A stretch of DNA of 64,000 nt, taken from positions 1,381,501-1,445,500 of the forward strand of contig NZ_CP009291.1 of the NCBI RefSeq assembly GCF_000767465.1, given 5' to 3'. The notes below the pieces were generated by a model. That model made no database searches and was not told the origin of the DNA. It saw only the letters and a list, made by a program, of their open reading frames with translations. This stretch comes from Novosphingobium pentaromativorans US6-1 (lineage in GTDB: Bacteria; Pseudomonadota; Alphaproteobacteria; Sphingomonadales; Sphingomonadaceae). Positions 43,024 to 53,837 of the stretch are shown piece after piece. The position numbers were made by a program, and so were the translations under genes. Each line of letters opens with the position of its first letter. Position 1 is the stretch's first letter.

Positions 43024-44334
43024 ATGGCGTTAAAGAAAATTTCCACCTCCCAGGTCGAACTGGGAATGTTCATTCACGGTTTTCAGGGCAACTGGCTGAG
43101 CCATCCCTTCTGGAAAGCCAGGTTCGTCGTGGCCGACGAGGACAGGCTGGAGACCCTGCGCGCGAGCAAGCTGGACGCCATCATCATCGACACCGATCGC
43201 GGAATCGACGTGCCTGCGAACGAGGACCAGGCCGCAGCGACCATCACCTCCGCGCCGCGCCCGAACGGCACCATGCAGGCCCGGCAGTTCGAACGGCGCA
43301 CCATGCCGCGCCCGGCTCCGGCCCTTGCGCAGGCGGCAGGCGGCAATTCCGCGGCCTTCCGATCCGGCCCGGTCCCTGTGGCGCGCGAATTCGGCAAGGC
43401 ACGCCAGACTGCAGGCAAGGCCCGCAAGGTCATTTCCAAGGTCTTCCTCGAGGCACGGCTCGGCAAGGCGCCGAGGGTCGCCGAAGTGGCTCCCGTCGTG
43501 GAGGACATCTACGCCTCTATCCAACGCAATCCCTACGCCTTTTCCGGGCTCATGCGGTGCAAGGCTGAAAGCGAGACGATCTACCAGCACATGCTTTCGG
43601 TCAGTGCGCTGATGATCTCGCTGGCCCGGCAGATGAAGCTTTCACCCAACGATACGCGCAATGCCGGGATGGCCGGGCTGCTGCTCGACGTCGGCGTGAG
43701 CCGGCTCTACGTCAACATCGATCCCCACGCGGGCGGCATCAGCGCGATCCCCAGCGACGTCTGGCATCGCCATCCCTACATCGGCAAGGACCTGCTCGAA
43801 GCGGCAGGAGAAGTTCCAGAGGACGTGCTGAACGCGGTGATGCGCCATCATGAACGGCTGGATGGAACCGGCTTTCCGCAAAACCTCTCCGGCTCGCAGG
43901 TCGACCTTCTCTCACGCATGGCTGCGGTCTGCGACACGTACGACCACATCGTCTCGGGCATGCTCAACGGGCATGCGGCGGACCCTGCCAATGCCATGCA
44001 GGAACTGATCGAGATGCGCGACGTGTTCGACGGTGAAGTGCTGGACCGCTTCGTCGAGGCGCTGGGCGTCTATCCGGTCGGCTCGTTCGTGCTGCTGCGC
44101 TCTGAACGGATCGCCATGGTCATCGACCAGAACCCGGAAGAGCCCGCCGCGCCGACGGTGCGCACTTTCTACTCGCTGGCGAACCGCAAGCGCATTGTGC
44201 CCAAGACGATCGTGCTGTCCAACTGCTTCGGCGAGGACGCGATCATCGGCGTGGAATCGCTGGACGGTCTGGGCCTGCCCCCGGTGGAGGAACTGCGCGA
44301 GCAGATCCTGACCGGAAAGGCCCCTCAGGGCTAG
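43024..44334 (+). CDS. HD-GYP-type protein with DUF3391 N-terminus, degenerate HD site
   Basis: The ATG at 43024 (MALKKISTSQVELGMFIHGF) gives 436 residues with a DUF3391-type N-terminal domain (1-130) and an HD-GYP domain (190-390). The domain keeps YQHMLSVS, RHPYIGKDLL, VMRHHERLDGTGFP and AVCDTYDHI. The core HDxGK signature, however, reads LLDVGVS, so a metal-ligand His is replaced by Leu and the following Lys by Val. GYP is GFP. Phosphodiesterase activity on c-di-GMP is therefore doubtful, and it may be a sensor or receptor. The frame is open upstream from 42889, but the DUF3391 start fits the later ATG. Confidence 0.85.
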   Translation: MALKKISTSQVELGMFIHGFQGNWLSHPFWKARFVVADEDRLETLRASKLDAIIIDTDRGIDVPANEDQAAATITSAPRPNGTMQARQFERRTMPRPAPALAQAAGGNSAAFRSGPVPVAREFGKARQTAGKARKVISKVFLEARLGKAPRVAEVAPVVEDIYASIQRNPYAFSGLMRCKAESETIYQHMLSVSALMISLARQMKLSPNDTRNAGMAGLLLDVGVSRLYVNIDPHAGGISAIPSDVWHRHPYIGKDLLEAAGEVPEDVLNAVMRHHERLDGTGFPQNLSGSQVDLLSRMAAVCDTYDHIVSGMLNGHAADPANAMQELIEMRDVFDGEVLDRFVEALGVYPVGSFVLLRSERIAMVIDQNPEEPAAPTVRTFYSLANRKRIVPKTIVLSNCFGEDAIIGVESLDGLGLPPVEELREQILTGKAPQG

Positions 44335-44432
44335 GACGCAGGCGCCGCGATTGCGCAACTGCCCGTCGCCCCGGCCCCGTCCGGGATAACAGGTAGCTCC
44401 GGGATGACAGGCAGTCAGGCGGTGTCTGGCGC

Positions 44433-46214
44433 CTAGATTCCGTACCAGTAAACCAGCGTCGTCGAGAGCGCGGCGACCATGATCAGCACCAGCGGGATGC
44501 CCGAGCGCAAGTAGTCCGCGAAACGGTAGTCGCCCTCGGTCAGGATCATCATGTTGGTCTGGTAGGCGACCGGGGTCGCGTAGCACAGGTTGCAGCCGAA
44601 CAGCACCGCCAGCACCAGCGGCTCGGGCGGCAGGTTGAGCTGGCTGGCGATGTTGAAGGCGATTGGGGTGCCCACCGCCGCTGCCGCGGTGTTCGAGGCG
44701 AAGTTGGTGAGCATGGTGACGAAGACCATGATCGCGGCCAGAACGCCTGCGGGAGGCAAGTACTGCAGGCCGCTTGCCAGCAGTCCGCCCATCCATGCCG
44801 CGGCGCCCGAGACGAGGATGAACTTGCCGAGCGCAATCGAGGCGGCGACAAGGACGATGACCTGCGCCGACAGCGCCCGCCCCACCCTCTCGAAGCGTAC
44901 GCACCCCGTCACGAACATCAGGATCGCACCGGCCAACGAGGAAATCGCGATGGGCACGAGACCGACGCTGGCAAGGCCGACAGCACCGGCCATGATCGCC
45001 AGCGCAACCGGTGCCTTGGTGGAACGGGTCACTTCCTGCCCGCCTTCCAGCTGCAGCAGGCCGTCGCTCTCCGCAAAGCGGCGCAGATCGCCGGCCATTC
45101 CCATGACGAGAAGAACGTCGCCTTCCATCATGGGTGCGTCGGGCGAATGCAGGCGGGTATCGCGGAACGGCTGGCGGGCATGGTGGATGCCCAGCAGCGC
45201 CACGCCGACGAAGCCTGCCGTCTTGGGCGTCAGGCCGATCAGGCGGCTGTCGGGCGCAATGATCATCTCGGCGACCATCAGATCGTCGCCGGTGCGGCTG
45301 GAATTGGCACGAATGCGCTCCAGCAGCCAGGTCGGCGCCAGCTTGGCGGAGAGCTTGCGGGCGGCTTCCTGCAAGTCTTCCAGCGTGCCCGAGGCCATGA
45401 CCCGGCGGTCGACCGAGCCGTTCGCGCCGACCGGCAGCCAGACGCTCACCCCGGCAGGTACGTTGCCGCGCACTTCCTCGATGGTCTTGCCGCGCATCGG
45501 CGAATCGCCCTCGACCCGCAACTTGGCAAGAAACGTGCGGCTCTCGACCGCGACGGCCTTGGTGTTGTCGGGCAGCAACCGCGGCATCACCAGCCAGATG
45601 TAGGGCAGCGCGAAGACCATTGCGCACAGGACAATCGGGGTGAAGTGGAACACCGTAAGCGTCCTGAGCCCAAGGTCCTGCGCGATCGAGACGACCAGCA
45701 GGTTCGTCGAGGTGCCGATGGTCGTCGCCATGCCGCCGATCAGGATCGCGGCATTGACCGGGATCAGCGTCTTGGAGGCCGGCATTCCCCCGCGTCCCGC
45801 CATCTGGGCCAGGATCGGGATCATCAGCACCAGCACCGGAGTGTCGTTGATGATCATCGAGAGGAACATGCACATGACCACGGTCAGCAGCAGCCCCAGC
45901 GACTTGTTGTACTGCCAGATCCGGGCCAGTGCCCGCGCCGCGGGATCGAGAGAGCCGGTTACCACCAGCCCCCGCCCAAGGATCATCAGCGAACAGATCG
46001 TCACCAGCGCGTAGTGCCCGAACCCCTCGAAGGCGAGCGCCAGTCCTGCATACTTGTCCTGCCCCGGCATCGGCAGGACGTAGAGCAGGAGCGCGATCGA
46101 ACCGATCGTCAGCAGCGAAACGATTTCCACGCGCAAGGTGCCGTTGGCAAAGCCGTAGAACATCCCCAGCGCGATGAACATCGCGCCGAAGGCGTGGAGG
46201 TCTGGCAAGGCCAT
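44433..46214 (-). CDS. SLC13-family anion permease with two TrkA-C (RCK_C) domains
   Basis: This 593-residue membrane protein of the divalent-anion:sodium symporter group has helices such as GHYALVTICSLMILGRGLVV, MFLSMIINDTPVLVLMIPIL and GGMATTIGTSTNLLVVSIA. The last carries the TSTNL-type SNT motif. A cytoplasmic middle part (about 215-390) holds two RCK_C-like domains, SPMRGKTIEEVRGN and DSRLIGLTPKTAGFVGVA. A second SNT-like site lies in TNFASNTAAAAVGTPIAFNI. Sulfate, dicarboxylate or phosphate could be the substrate. It lies 16 bases after the GNAT-nitrilase gene stop. Confidence 0.88.
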   Translation of the reverse strand: MALPDLHAFGAMFIALGMFYGFANGTLRVEIVSLLTIGSIALLLYVLPMPGQDKYAGLALAFEGFGHYALVTICSLMILGRGLVVTGSLDPAARALARIWQYNKSLGLLLTVVMCMFLSMIINDTPVLVLMIPILAQMAGRGGMPASKTLIPVNAAILIGGMATTIGTSTNLLVVSIAQDLGLRTLTVFHFTPIVLCAMVFALPYIWLVMPRLLPDNTKAVAVESRTFLAKLRVEGDSPMRGKTIEEVRGNVPAGVSVWLPVGANGSVDRRVMASGTLEDLQEAARKLSAKLAPTWLLERIRANSSRTGDDLMVAEMIIAPDSRLIGLTPKTAGFVGVALLGIHHARQPFRDTRLHSPDAPMMEGDVLLVMGMAGDLRRFAESDGLLQLEGGQEVTRSTKAPVALAIMAGAVGLASVGLVPIAISSLAGAILMFVTGCVRFERVGRALSAQVIVLVAASIALGKFILVSGAAAWMGGLLASGLQYLPPAGVLAAIMVFVTMLTNFASNTAAAAVGTPIAFNIASQLNLPPEPLVLAVLFGCNLCYATPVAYQTNMMILTEGDYRFADYLRSGIPLVLIMVAALSTTLVYWYGI

Positions 46215-46230
46215 TGCGGGTCCCCCGCCC

Positions 46231-47796
<1,566 letters not shown>

Positions 47797-48120
47797 GTGC
47801 CGCCTTCTTACGCGCAGCCGCGCGCCGGGTTCCAGTGTCTATTGCATCGAAAGGAAAAAATCCGCGGACCGCGCCATCGAGGCTCCCGCGGCAAGATGCA
47901 GTTGCGAGGTGTGGCATTTCTCACGCGCGACCATGGGGCATTGCCCACATCGCGGCCCGCAGTTCCCGCCTACAGATAGGATGCGCGTTGCAAGTTGCAA
48001 TGCGCCCCCGGAACCAACGCCCTCAACGGCAATGTTTTTTCGGGGATCGCAATTTTCTTGCCCGGATCGGGATACTTTTACGCATCCGCTCCGTTATTTC
48101 TGATGAAAGGAGACATAGGC
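47797..48120. other. 324-base divergent intergenic region with a 23-bp palindrome
   Basis: The gap between the GNAT-nitrilase start and the small protein gene has no convincing gene. At 47983-48005 there is an imperfect palindrome, GCGC-g-TTGCAA-g-TTGCAA-t-GCGC, with one mismatched pair and an odd centre, suited to a dimeric regulator. An AT-richer stretch (48030-48075) with T-tracts may hold the promoter of the downstream gene. AAAGGAG precedes that gene. Confidence 0.45.
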
Positions 48121-48393
48121 ATGAGTGCTACACTGATCGCCCTCGCCCTGTTCGGCTGCAGCGACGACGGCAGCGCCTGCGAACGCCTCCGCATGCCGGT
48201 GGAAACCTATCAGACCCGCGCGCAATGCACGGCCAGGCTCGACGAAGCGCTGGGCAGCGACGCCGCCATGCGCGCCGAATATCCCACCGTCTACGCCCAG
48301 TGCCTGTCGAGCAGGCAGCTCTCGATGCTGGGTGGCGGCAAGGTTGACCTGCGCCGCGTCAACGGCGTGAATTTCGCCGCTGCGGGGCTTTAA
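48121..48393 (+). CDS. small hypothetical protein, possibly exported
   Basis: A strong AAAGGAG ribosome site nine bases upstream supports this 90-residue reading frame, beginning [21 protein letters not shown] short hydrophobic stretch (residues 4-13) is followed by Cys13 and Cys20, with further cysteines in QCTARL and YAQCLSS. The four cysteines suggest disulfides in the periplasm. The hydrophobic stretch is short for a signal peptide, so export is uncertain. No family is recognised. It converges on queF, whose stop overlaps its last codons. Confidence 0.65.
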   Translation: MSATLIALALFGCSDDGSACERLRMPVETYQTRAQCTARLDEALGSDAAMRAEYPTVYAQCLSSRQLSMLGGGKVDLRRVNGVNFAAAGL

Positions 48394-48851
48394 CCGCGCC
48401 CGCGGTAGCTCTGCACGCCCTGATCGGGAACCCAGAGGCCATCGGGTACCGCGCCCGACTGCCAGAAGACGTCGATGGGTATGCCGCCGCGCGGATACCA
48501 GTATCCGCCGATACGCAGCCAGCGCGGTTTCATCTCAGCGAACAGGCGCTGGCCGATCCCGACCGTGACGTCTTCGTGAAAGCCGCTGTGATTGCGGAAG
48601 GAGCCGAGAAAGAGCTTCAGGCTCTTCGATTCCACGATGGTCTCGCCAGGCGCATAGTCGATCACGAGATGTGCGAAATCGGGCTGACCGGTGACCGGAC
48701 ACAAGGAAGTGAATTCCGGCGCGGCAAAGCGGACCATGTACAGGGAACCGGCGCGCGGGTTGGGCACATAGTCCAGCACCGCTTCGGTCGGAGACGCGGG
48801 AAGCGCGCTCTGCTGGCCAAGGTGAAGGGGGTTCGCGGGTGTATCGCTCAT
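48390..48851 (-). CDS. queF: NADPH-dependent 7-cyano-7-deazaguanine reductase
   Basis: Starting at [14 protein letters not shown] the protein has 153 residues, matching the short single-domain QueF. It contains the catalytic Cys and Asp in [16 protein letters not shown], the substrate-binding Glu in [21 protein letters not shown] and the C-terminal [13 protein letters not shown]. It reduces preQ0 to preQ1 in queuosine tRNA modification. A longer open frame upstream lacks conserved residues. No preQ1-type riboswitch was recognised in the short upstream gap. Confidence 0.95.
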   Translation of the reverse strand: MSDTPANPLHLGQQSALPASPTEAVLDYVPNPRAGSLYMVRFAAPEFTSLCPVTGQPDFAHLVIDYAPGETIVESKSLKLFLGSFRNHSGFHEDVTVGIGQRLFAEMKPRWLRIGGYWYPRGGIPIDVFWQSGAVPDGLWVPDQGVQSYRGRG

Positions 48852-49006
48852 GCCCCGGCCATGACCCGAACGCGCCGCGATGACAAGCCTGATATGGCAG
48901 CGACGGAAGCAAGCAAGCGCCGGTTTGGCGGCAGGCCGCAACGGCTCGGCGCGGAGAGCCCGCGCATTAACTTTCGGTTCAGCGAGAATCCTGTGATGGC
49001 TCGCGC

Positions 49007-50284
49007 ATGAGGGGCTTGAACGGGACTCACACTCGCATCACTCTTGCGCTGCTGCTGGCGGGCACACCTGTCATCGGACATGCGCAGCCGGTCGGCTCGT
49101 GGAGCTTGCCCGAACCGGACTCGGCCTCCAGCGCACCTGCGCCGCAAGGGCCGGTCGACGCCCAGCATCCGATCCTTCGCCCGGAAACCGGTGAGACCGC
49201 TCCGTCGGCCAAACCTGCCGCCAGTCCGACGCCGGCTCCACTGGTCACCGCGCCGCCGCCTCCGCCTGCCGAGCCCACCGCACGCGCGGCGGCCAAGCCC
49301 GCCACGCCCAAGACGACCACGCCCTCCCGACCCTCACCCTCGCAGCGCCCGGCAGCGCAGGTCCCCGCCCCGGAGCCGACCGCAAGCGAAAGCGCCGTGC
49401 CCGTCGAGCCCTCTGCGCAGCCCGAACACCCCCCTGCCCCGCAGACAATCGAGCCCGAAGCCTTCGGCGCCGAGCCCCCGTCGTGGCCCGCATGGTGGTG
49501 GGCGCTTCCCGCAGGCATCGCCGCGATTGCCCTGGCGCTGTTCCTCCTGCGCCGACGTCGTCCGCAGGACCTGGAGTGGGAAGAAACCGGCGAGACCACT
49601 GCCGAGGCGCAGCCGGAGAGCCCCCCTGCCGCACCCCCGCTCGATGCCGCGCCGACGCCCGATTCCGCACCGAGGCGTCCGCTGCCCGAACCCGCCTTCA
49701 CGCCGGCTCCGCGCAAACCGGTCGTACCGCCACGCCCGGCCCCTGCCGCGGGCAGCCCAGCGCAAATTGGCGTCGATCTCGAACCGGTCGCAATGCGCCT
49801 CTCGCTGTTCTACGCCACGCTGCAGTACCGCCTCACGCTCACTGCCGAGGAAGCGCGCGGGCCGGTCACGGTGTCGGGAGACATGATTTCCGCCCACGCC
49901 TCGCTCTCGCAGGATCAGCAGCTGGCCCCGCAAGTGCAGGACATGGCCCGGCTTCATGAACTGCGGGGCCTTGAAGCCGGCGGGACAGCGCAGCTCAAGG
50001 GCGAGATCCAGCTGCCGCTGGCCGAGATCCGCGCCATGCGCCAGGGCGGCGCGGCGCTTTTCGTGCCGCTGGTGCGCCTGTGCCTGACCGGTGCCGATGG
50101 ACTGGCGCTGCGCCGTGTCTTCACACTTGGCATTCCGGGCAGCGGCACCGGCCTGTCACCCTTGCGCACCGACACCGGCCCGCGCACCTTCGAGCCGCTT
50201 GCAGCCCGCGAAATCGAGGCCGCACGGCAAATACCCTTGCAAACGGGGACCTTGCCTCTCGACCCTCAACGCGCAGCGGGCTAG
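49007..50284 (+). CDS. proline-rich bitopic membrane protein, unknown function
   Basis: This 425-residue protein has an N-terminal signal ([17 protein letters not shown]). A Pro/Ala/Thr-rich periplasmic region follows (about 30-160). One membrane helix near 165-184 ([19 protein letters not shown]) ends in an RRRR stop-transfer. After a second Pro-rich linker, a folded cytoplasmic domain of about 170 residues begins at [22 protein letters not shown]. The last part looks beta-rich. I recognise no named family. It lies 22 bases before metC on the same strand. The topology suggests an envelope-spanning linker. Confidence 0.75.
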   Translation: MRGLNGTHTRITLALLLAGTPVIGHAQPVGSWSLPEPDSASSAPAPQGPVDAQHPILRPETGETAPSAKPAASPTPAPLVTAPPPPPAEPTARAAAKPATPKTTTPSRPSPSQRPAAQVPAPEPTASESAVPVEPSAQPEHPPAPQTIEPEAFGAEPPSWPAWWWALPAGIAAIALALFLLRRRRPQDLEWEETGETTAEAQPESPPAAPPLDAAPTPDSAPRRPLPEPAFTPAPRKPVVPPRPAPAAGSPAQIGVDLEPVAMRLSLFYATLQYRLTLTAEEARGPVTVSGDMISAHASLSQDQQLAPQVQDMARLHELRGLEAGGTAQLKGEIQLPLAEIRAMRQGGAALFVPLVRLCLTGADGLALRRVFTLGIPGSGTGLSPLRTDTGPRTFEPLAAREIEAARQIPLQTGTLPLDPQRAAG

Positions 50285-50306
50285 GCTTCTCCGCGCGACA
50301 GCGGAG

Positions 50307-51527
50307 ATGATCTTGAGCGATTCAACGGGGCTGAAAAACAAGGCACATGCCACGAAGCTGGTCGGAGCCGGCCGGCGCAGGGAATGGACCGGGGCGGTCG
50401 TCAACCCGCCGGTCTGGCGTGCCAGCACGCACTTGTACGTTAGCACGAAGGACCTCGCGGAAGGTCCGCGCCGCAACGAGGACGGTCGGTTTTTCTACGG
50501 CAGGCGCGGCGCGCCCACGCAGTGGGCCCTGTGCGATGCGCTGACCGAAATCGAACCGGGTGCCGCCGGTACGGTGCTCTACCCCTCCGGCGTGGCGGCC
50601 ATCGCCGGCGTTCTCTTGACCCTGCTGCGGCCCGGAGACGTGCTGCTGATGACCGACAACGCCTATGACCCGAGCCGGGCCATGGGCAGGGGCCTGCTCC
50701 ACGACCTTGGCGTCGAGACCCGCTTTTTCGACCCGCTCGACATGTCCGCCTACGAGGCCCTGTTCTGCCAGAAGACGCGCGCAGTCCTGCTGGAAGCGCC
50801 GGGCAGCCTCTCGATGGAAGTGTGCGACGTGCCCGCGCTCGCCCGCATCGCCCGCGAGAAAGGCGCGGTATCGGTGCTCGACAACACCTGGGCCGGACCG
50901 CTGGGCTTCGCCGCTCTCGACAAGGGCGTGGACATTAGCCTGATGGCCCTCACCAAGCATGTCGGCGGGCACTCGGACCTGATGATGGGCTGTGCCAGCG
51001 CGGGGCCGGAACTCTATGCGAAACTGCGCCAACGCGCGCAGCAGCTCGGCACCGTCGTCTCGCCCGACGACGCATCGCTGGCCCTGCGCGGCCTGCGCAC
51101 GCTCAACTTGCGGCTCGGGCAGGAAACCGCCTCGGCTCTCGCCATTGCCGAATGGCTCTCGCGGCGGCCCGAAATCGCGCAGGTCCTGTGCCCGATGCTG
51201 CCCGGATCGACCGGCCATGAGTTCTGGAAGCGCGACTTCACCGGCGGCTGCGGCCTGTTCAGCTTCACCTTCAAGGGCGGCGACGGGGCAAGCCGCAACC
51301 GCTTCATCGATGCGCTGGAGCTGTTCGGGATCGGCTATTCCTGGGGCGGCTACGAAAGCCTTGCCCTGCCGATAGAGCCTTCGCACTATCGCACATGCAT
51401 GGCCTGGCCGCCGCGCGGCGGCGATCCGCAGGACTGCCACGGCGTGCGCCTGTCGATCGGGCTGGAAGACCCGAACGACCTTATCGCCGACATCGAACAG
51501 GCGCTCGCGCGGATGCAGGGATCGTGA
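50307..51527 (+). CDS. metC: cystathionine beta-lyase
   Basis: This PLP enzyme of the Cys/Met metabolism family (406 residues) shows RRNEDGRFFYGRRGAPTQ, VLYPSGVAAIAGVLLTLL, SVLDNTWAGPLGFAALDKGV and the PLP lysine in LMALTKHVGGHSDLMMG. The C-terminal segment YSWGGYESLALP is typical of MetC, which splits cystathionine to homocysteine, pyruvate and ammonia. A TTG at 50313 with GGAG at 50303-50306 is an alternative start. The stop overlaps the mscS-type gene by GTGA. Confidence 0.92.
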   Translation: MILSDSTGLKNKAHATKLVGAGRRREWTGAVVNPPVWRASTHLYVSTKDLAEGPRRNEDGRFFYGRRGAPTQWALCDALTEIEPGAAGTVLYPSGVAAIAGVLLTLLRPGDVLLMTDNAYDPSRAMGRGLLHDLGVETRFFDPLDMSAYEALFCQKTRAVLLEAPGSLSMEVCDVPALARIAREKGAVSVLDNTWAGPLGFAALDKGVDISLMALTKHVGGHSDLMMGCASAGPELYAKLRQRAQQLGTVVSPDDASLALRGLRTLNLRLGQETASALAIAEWLSRRPEIAQVLCPMLPGSTGHEFWKRDFTGGCGLFSFTFKGGDGASRNRFIDALELFGIGYSWGGYESLALPIEPSHYRTCMAWPPRGGDPQDCHGVRLSIGLEDPNDLIADIEQALARMQGS

Positions 51528-52624
51528 GCGCCCCGCTCGATCCCGCGGCGGCGGGCACGCCTCTGTCCGATTCGACCAGCGCGGTCGATCCCGGCGTGCT
51601 GGTCCCGGTCCCTACGCCCACCCCGATAGACGATCAGCCGATATCCGGGGCCGATGGGCTCAAGAACGCCGTTGCGTCAAAAAGCGGCACCATCGGCGAC
51701 ATCATCAACTCGCTCGATAGCCTGGCGTTGCAGGTCGGCGGGACGCGCATATCGGTGTGGGACCTGATCGTCATCATGCTGGTCCTTGCCCTCGTGATCA
51801 CGGTCGCCTGGGCTGCCAGCAAGTTCGCCGCAAGGGTGATCGGCCGCATGAGCCGGCTCGACACGACCCAGCACCTCCTGGCCGAGAAGATGGTCAGCCT
51901 CGTCATCTGGGGCATCGCGATCCTCGTGGGCATCGATGTCCTGGGCATAGACCTGACAGCCTTCGCGGTCTTTTCCGGTGCTTTCGGTCTGGCCATCGGT
52001 TTCGGCCTGCAGAAGACCTTCGGCAACCTGATTGCGGGAATCATCCTGCTGATGGACAAGTCGATCAAGCCCGGAGACGTCATCGCCATCACCGACCAGG
52101 CGGGCAATTCCACCTTCGGCCAGATCCGCCGCATCGGCATTCGTGCGGTTTCGCTTACGACCCGCGACCAGAAGGAATACCTGATTCCCAATGAAAACCT
52201 GATGATCAATCAGGTGGAGAACTGGTCCTACTCATCCAAGAACGTGCGCATTCAGGTGCCGGTCGGCATCTCCTACAATGCCGATATCGTGAAGGCAGAG
52301 GAACTGATGCTGGAAGCGGCGCGCGGCGTGAAGCGCATCCTGGCAGCGCCGCCGCCCACCGCATGGCTGGATTCCTATGGCGACAGCTCGGTGAATTTCA
52401 TCATCCACTGCTGGATCACCGATCCCGAGGAAGGCACCGGAAACGTGCGCTCGGCGGTGCTCAAGAACCTGTGGCACCTGTTCCACGAGCACGGCATCGA
52501 GATTCCGTTCCCGCAGCGCGACATCAACTTGCGCCAGAACGAGGCGCTTCGCGACCTGATCGAGGCCATGCGCGAGAGCAAGGCAAGCAACGGGAAGAAC
52601 GCAGGACCCGGGCCCGAAGCCTGA
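51524..52624 (+). CDS. MscS-family mechanosensitive channel
   Basis: The GTG at 51524 overlaps the metC stop and gives 366 residues. A Pro/Asp-rich N-terminus (1-50) precedes membrane helices at about 80-105 and 125-150. The pore helix region is AFAVFSGAFGLAIGFGLQKT followed by FGNLIAGIILL, the Gly/Ala-patterned TM3 of MscS. The beta domain has KPGDVIAITDQAGNSTFGQI and YLIPNENLMINQVENWSYS. It releases solutes on hypo-osmotic shock. An Arg/Asn-containing hydrophilic tail ends the protein. Confidence 0.92.
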   Translation: MSAPLDPAAAGTPLSDSTSAVDPGVLVPVPTPTPIDDQPISGADGLKNAVASKSGTIGDIINSLDSLALQVGGTRISVWDLIVIMLVLALVITVAWAASKFAARVIGRMSRLDTTQHLLAEKMVSLVIWGIAILVGIDVLGIDLTAFAVFSGAFGLAIGFGLQKTFGNLIAGIILLMDKSIKPGDVIAITDQAGNSTFGQIRRIGIRAVSLTTRDQKEYLIPNENLMINQVENWSYSSKNVRIQVPVGISYNADIVKAEELMLEAARGVKRILAAPPPTAWLDSYGDSSVNFIIHCWITDPEEGTGNVRSAVLKNLWHLFHEHGIEIPFPQRDINLRQNEALRDLIEAMRESKASNGKNAGPGPEA

Positions 52625-52655
52625 TCCGTCCGCCCCGAACGCGCAGCCCGAACGC

Positions 52656-53564
52656 TCAGTGCGTGGCTACGGGACGTTCCTTTTCCAGTTCGAGGCGGTT
52701 ACGCCCCTTTGCCTTGGCGCAGAACAGCGCAAGCTCGGCCCGCTCGATGGTCCGGTCGAGGTTGTCGCCGATGTGGGCGATGCTGGCACTGGCGGTGATG
52801 GCAAGGCGGCTCTCGCCCACTTTCTGGCGCAGTTCGGCCAGCGTCGTCACCACGCGATGGCAGATCGCCTGCGCCTGCTCGGTAGAGGTCCGCGGCAACA
52901 GCACGGCAAAACGCTCGGAACCGATCCTTGAAATGATGTCCTCGGCCCGCAGCATCTCGCGAAGCAGATCGGCGAAGACCCGCAGGACCTCGTCCCCGGT
53001 CGACTGGCCGTACTTCATGTTGATGGTGCGGAAGAAATCGATGCTGAACAGCGCCAGGCACCCGTCCATATCCGATTCGATCATGTGCTCGAGCATCGAG
53101 ATAAAGGCGGCGCGGTTGGTCAGGCCGGTGAGCGGATCGGTATAAGTCGCGGCGAAGAGCTGGTCCTTGAGCTGGCGGCGCTCATCAATGCTGCGCATGA
53201 TGCTGAGAGCGCCGTAGATCTCGCCCTCGTCGTCGCGCAGGGCGCGCGCCTGGATCTCGAACCAGTGCTGGCGTTCGTCGGCGGTGACAGCCGGAAATTC
53301 GACCCACTTGCCCACGTCGCGCCCGTCGAGCGCATCAGAAAGTGCGCGACCGACGATATCGCGGTGCGAGGTTTCGACGATGTCGAGCAGGTTGGGTGAG
53401 ATCAGCGAGCCGGGAATGCGGAAACCCATCCGCTCAAACGCCGGTGAGGCGTGAACGATGAAACCTTCCCGGTCCGTCTTCAGGATCACATCCGAGCTGC
53501 TTTCAGCCAGCAACCCGTAAAGTGCCGAAGTCTCCTGTACCGTGAAATTCATGCCCATCGTCAT
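52656..53564 (-). CDS. PAS-GGDEF protein with degenerate catalytic motif
   Basis: From the ATG at 53564 the protein has 302 residues: a PAS domain (10-130; SSSDVILKTDREGFIVHASP) and a GGDEF domain (140-300; DPLTGLTNRAAFISMLEHMI). The signature reads RIGSERF instead of RxGGDEF, so the second Gly and the fourth-position Glu are changed. The expected FKxxND is FRTINM. The inhibitory RxxD site (RAED, five residues before GSERF) is intact. It probably lacks diguanylate cyclase activity and may sense c-di-GMP or a PAS ligand. It lies 273 bases downstream of the PilZ-HTH gene on the same strand. Confidence 0.85.
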   Translation of the reverse strand: MTMGMNFTVQETSALYGLLAESSSDVILKTDREGFIVHASPAFERMGFRIPGSLISPNLLDIVETSHRDIVGRALSDALDGRDVGKWVEFPAVTADERQHWFEIQARALRDDEGEIYGALSIMRSIDERRQLKDQLFAATYTDPLTGLTNRAAFISMLEHMIESDMDGCLALFSIDFFRTINMKYGQSTGDEVLRVFADLLREMLRAEDIISRIGSERFAVLLPRTSTEQAQAICHRVVTTLAELRQKVGESRLAITASASIAHIGDNLDRTIERAELALFCAKAKGRNRLELEKERPVATH

Positions 53565-53837
53565 AAGCCCCGGACTCTCGCTTCCCTGTCGGACGGGAAG
53601 TGCGGCTGGGCCGCTGCAGCCCCTGTGCACTTTCCGCCGATAACTGACGGAAACATCCGTCGCGTTAGCCCTGTTACCTAACGAAACTAAATATTTCCTT
53701 AATATTCAGTTATTTAACATCGAAAAACGGAACGGAAAAGCGGGATTCTCAGGGGTTGGGCCGGTTAACCATCTTTTATGCACAAGGCTTACGGGGCCGA
53801 TCCCTCCAAGCCTCTGAATCTTGGGAAAGATGCAGCT

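Noticed and set aside
44380..44414. Two 17-base near-identical tandem units (TCCGGGATAACAGGTAG and TCCGGGATGACAGGCAG)
   Set aside because: There are only two copies, in a short convergent spacer, without symmetry or link to a gene start. This is probably a trivial duplication of a dispersed repeat.
44340..44434. AGGCGCC / GGCGCCT inverted repeat after the HD-GYP gene
   Set aside because: The 7-bp arms are over 80 bases apart and the second overlaps the SLC13 stop, so it is not convincing as a terminator.
49240..49750. CRISPR-like or tandem repeat array in the proline-rich coding region
   Set aside because: The apparent repeats come from proline and alanine codons in a single open frame. There are no constant repeats with unique spacers.
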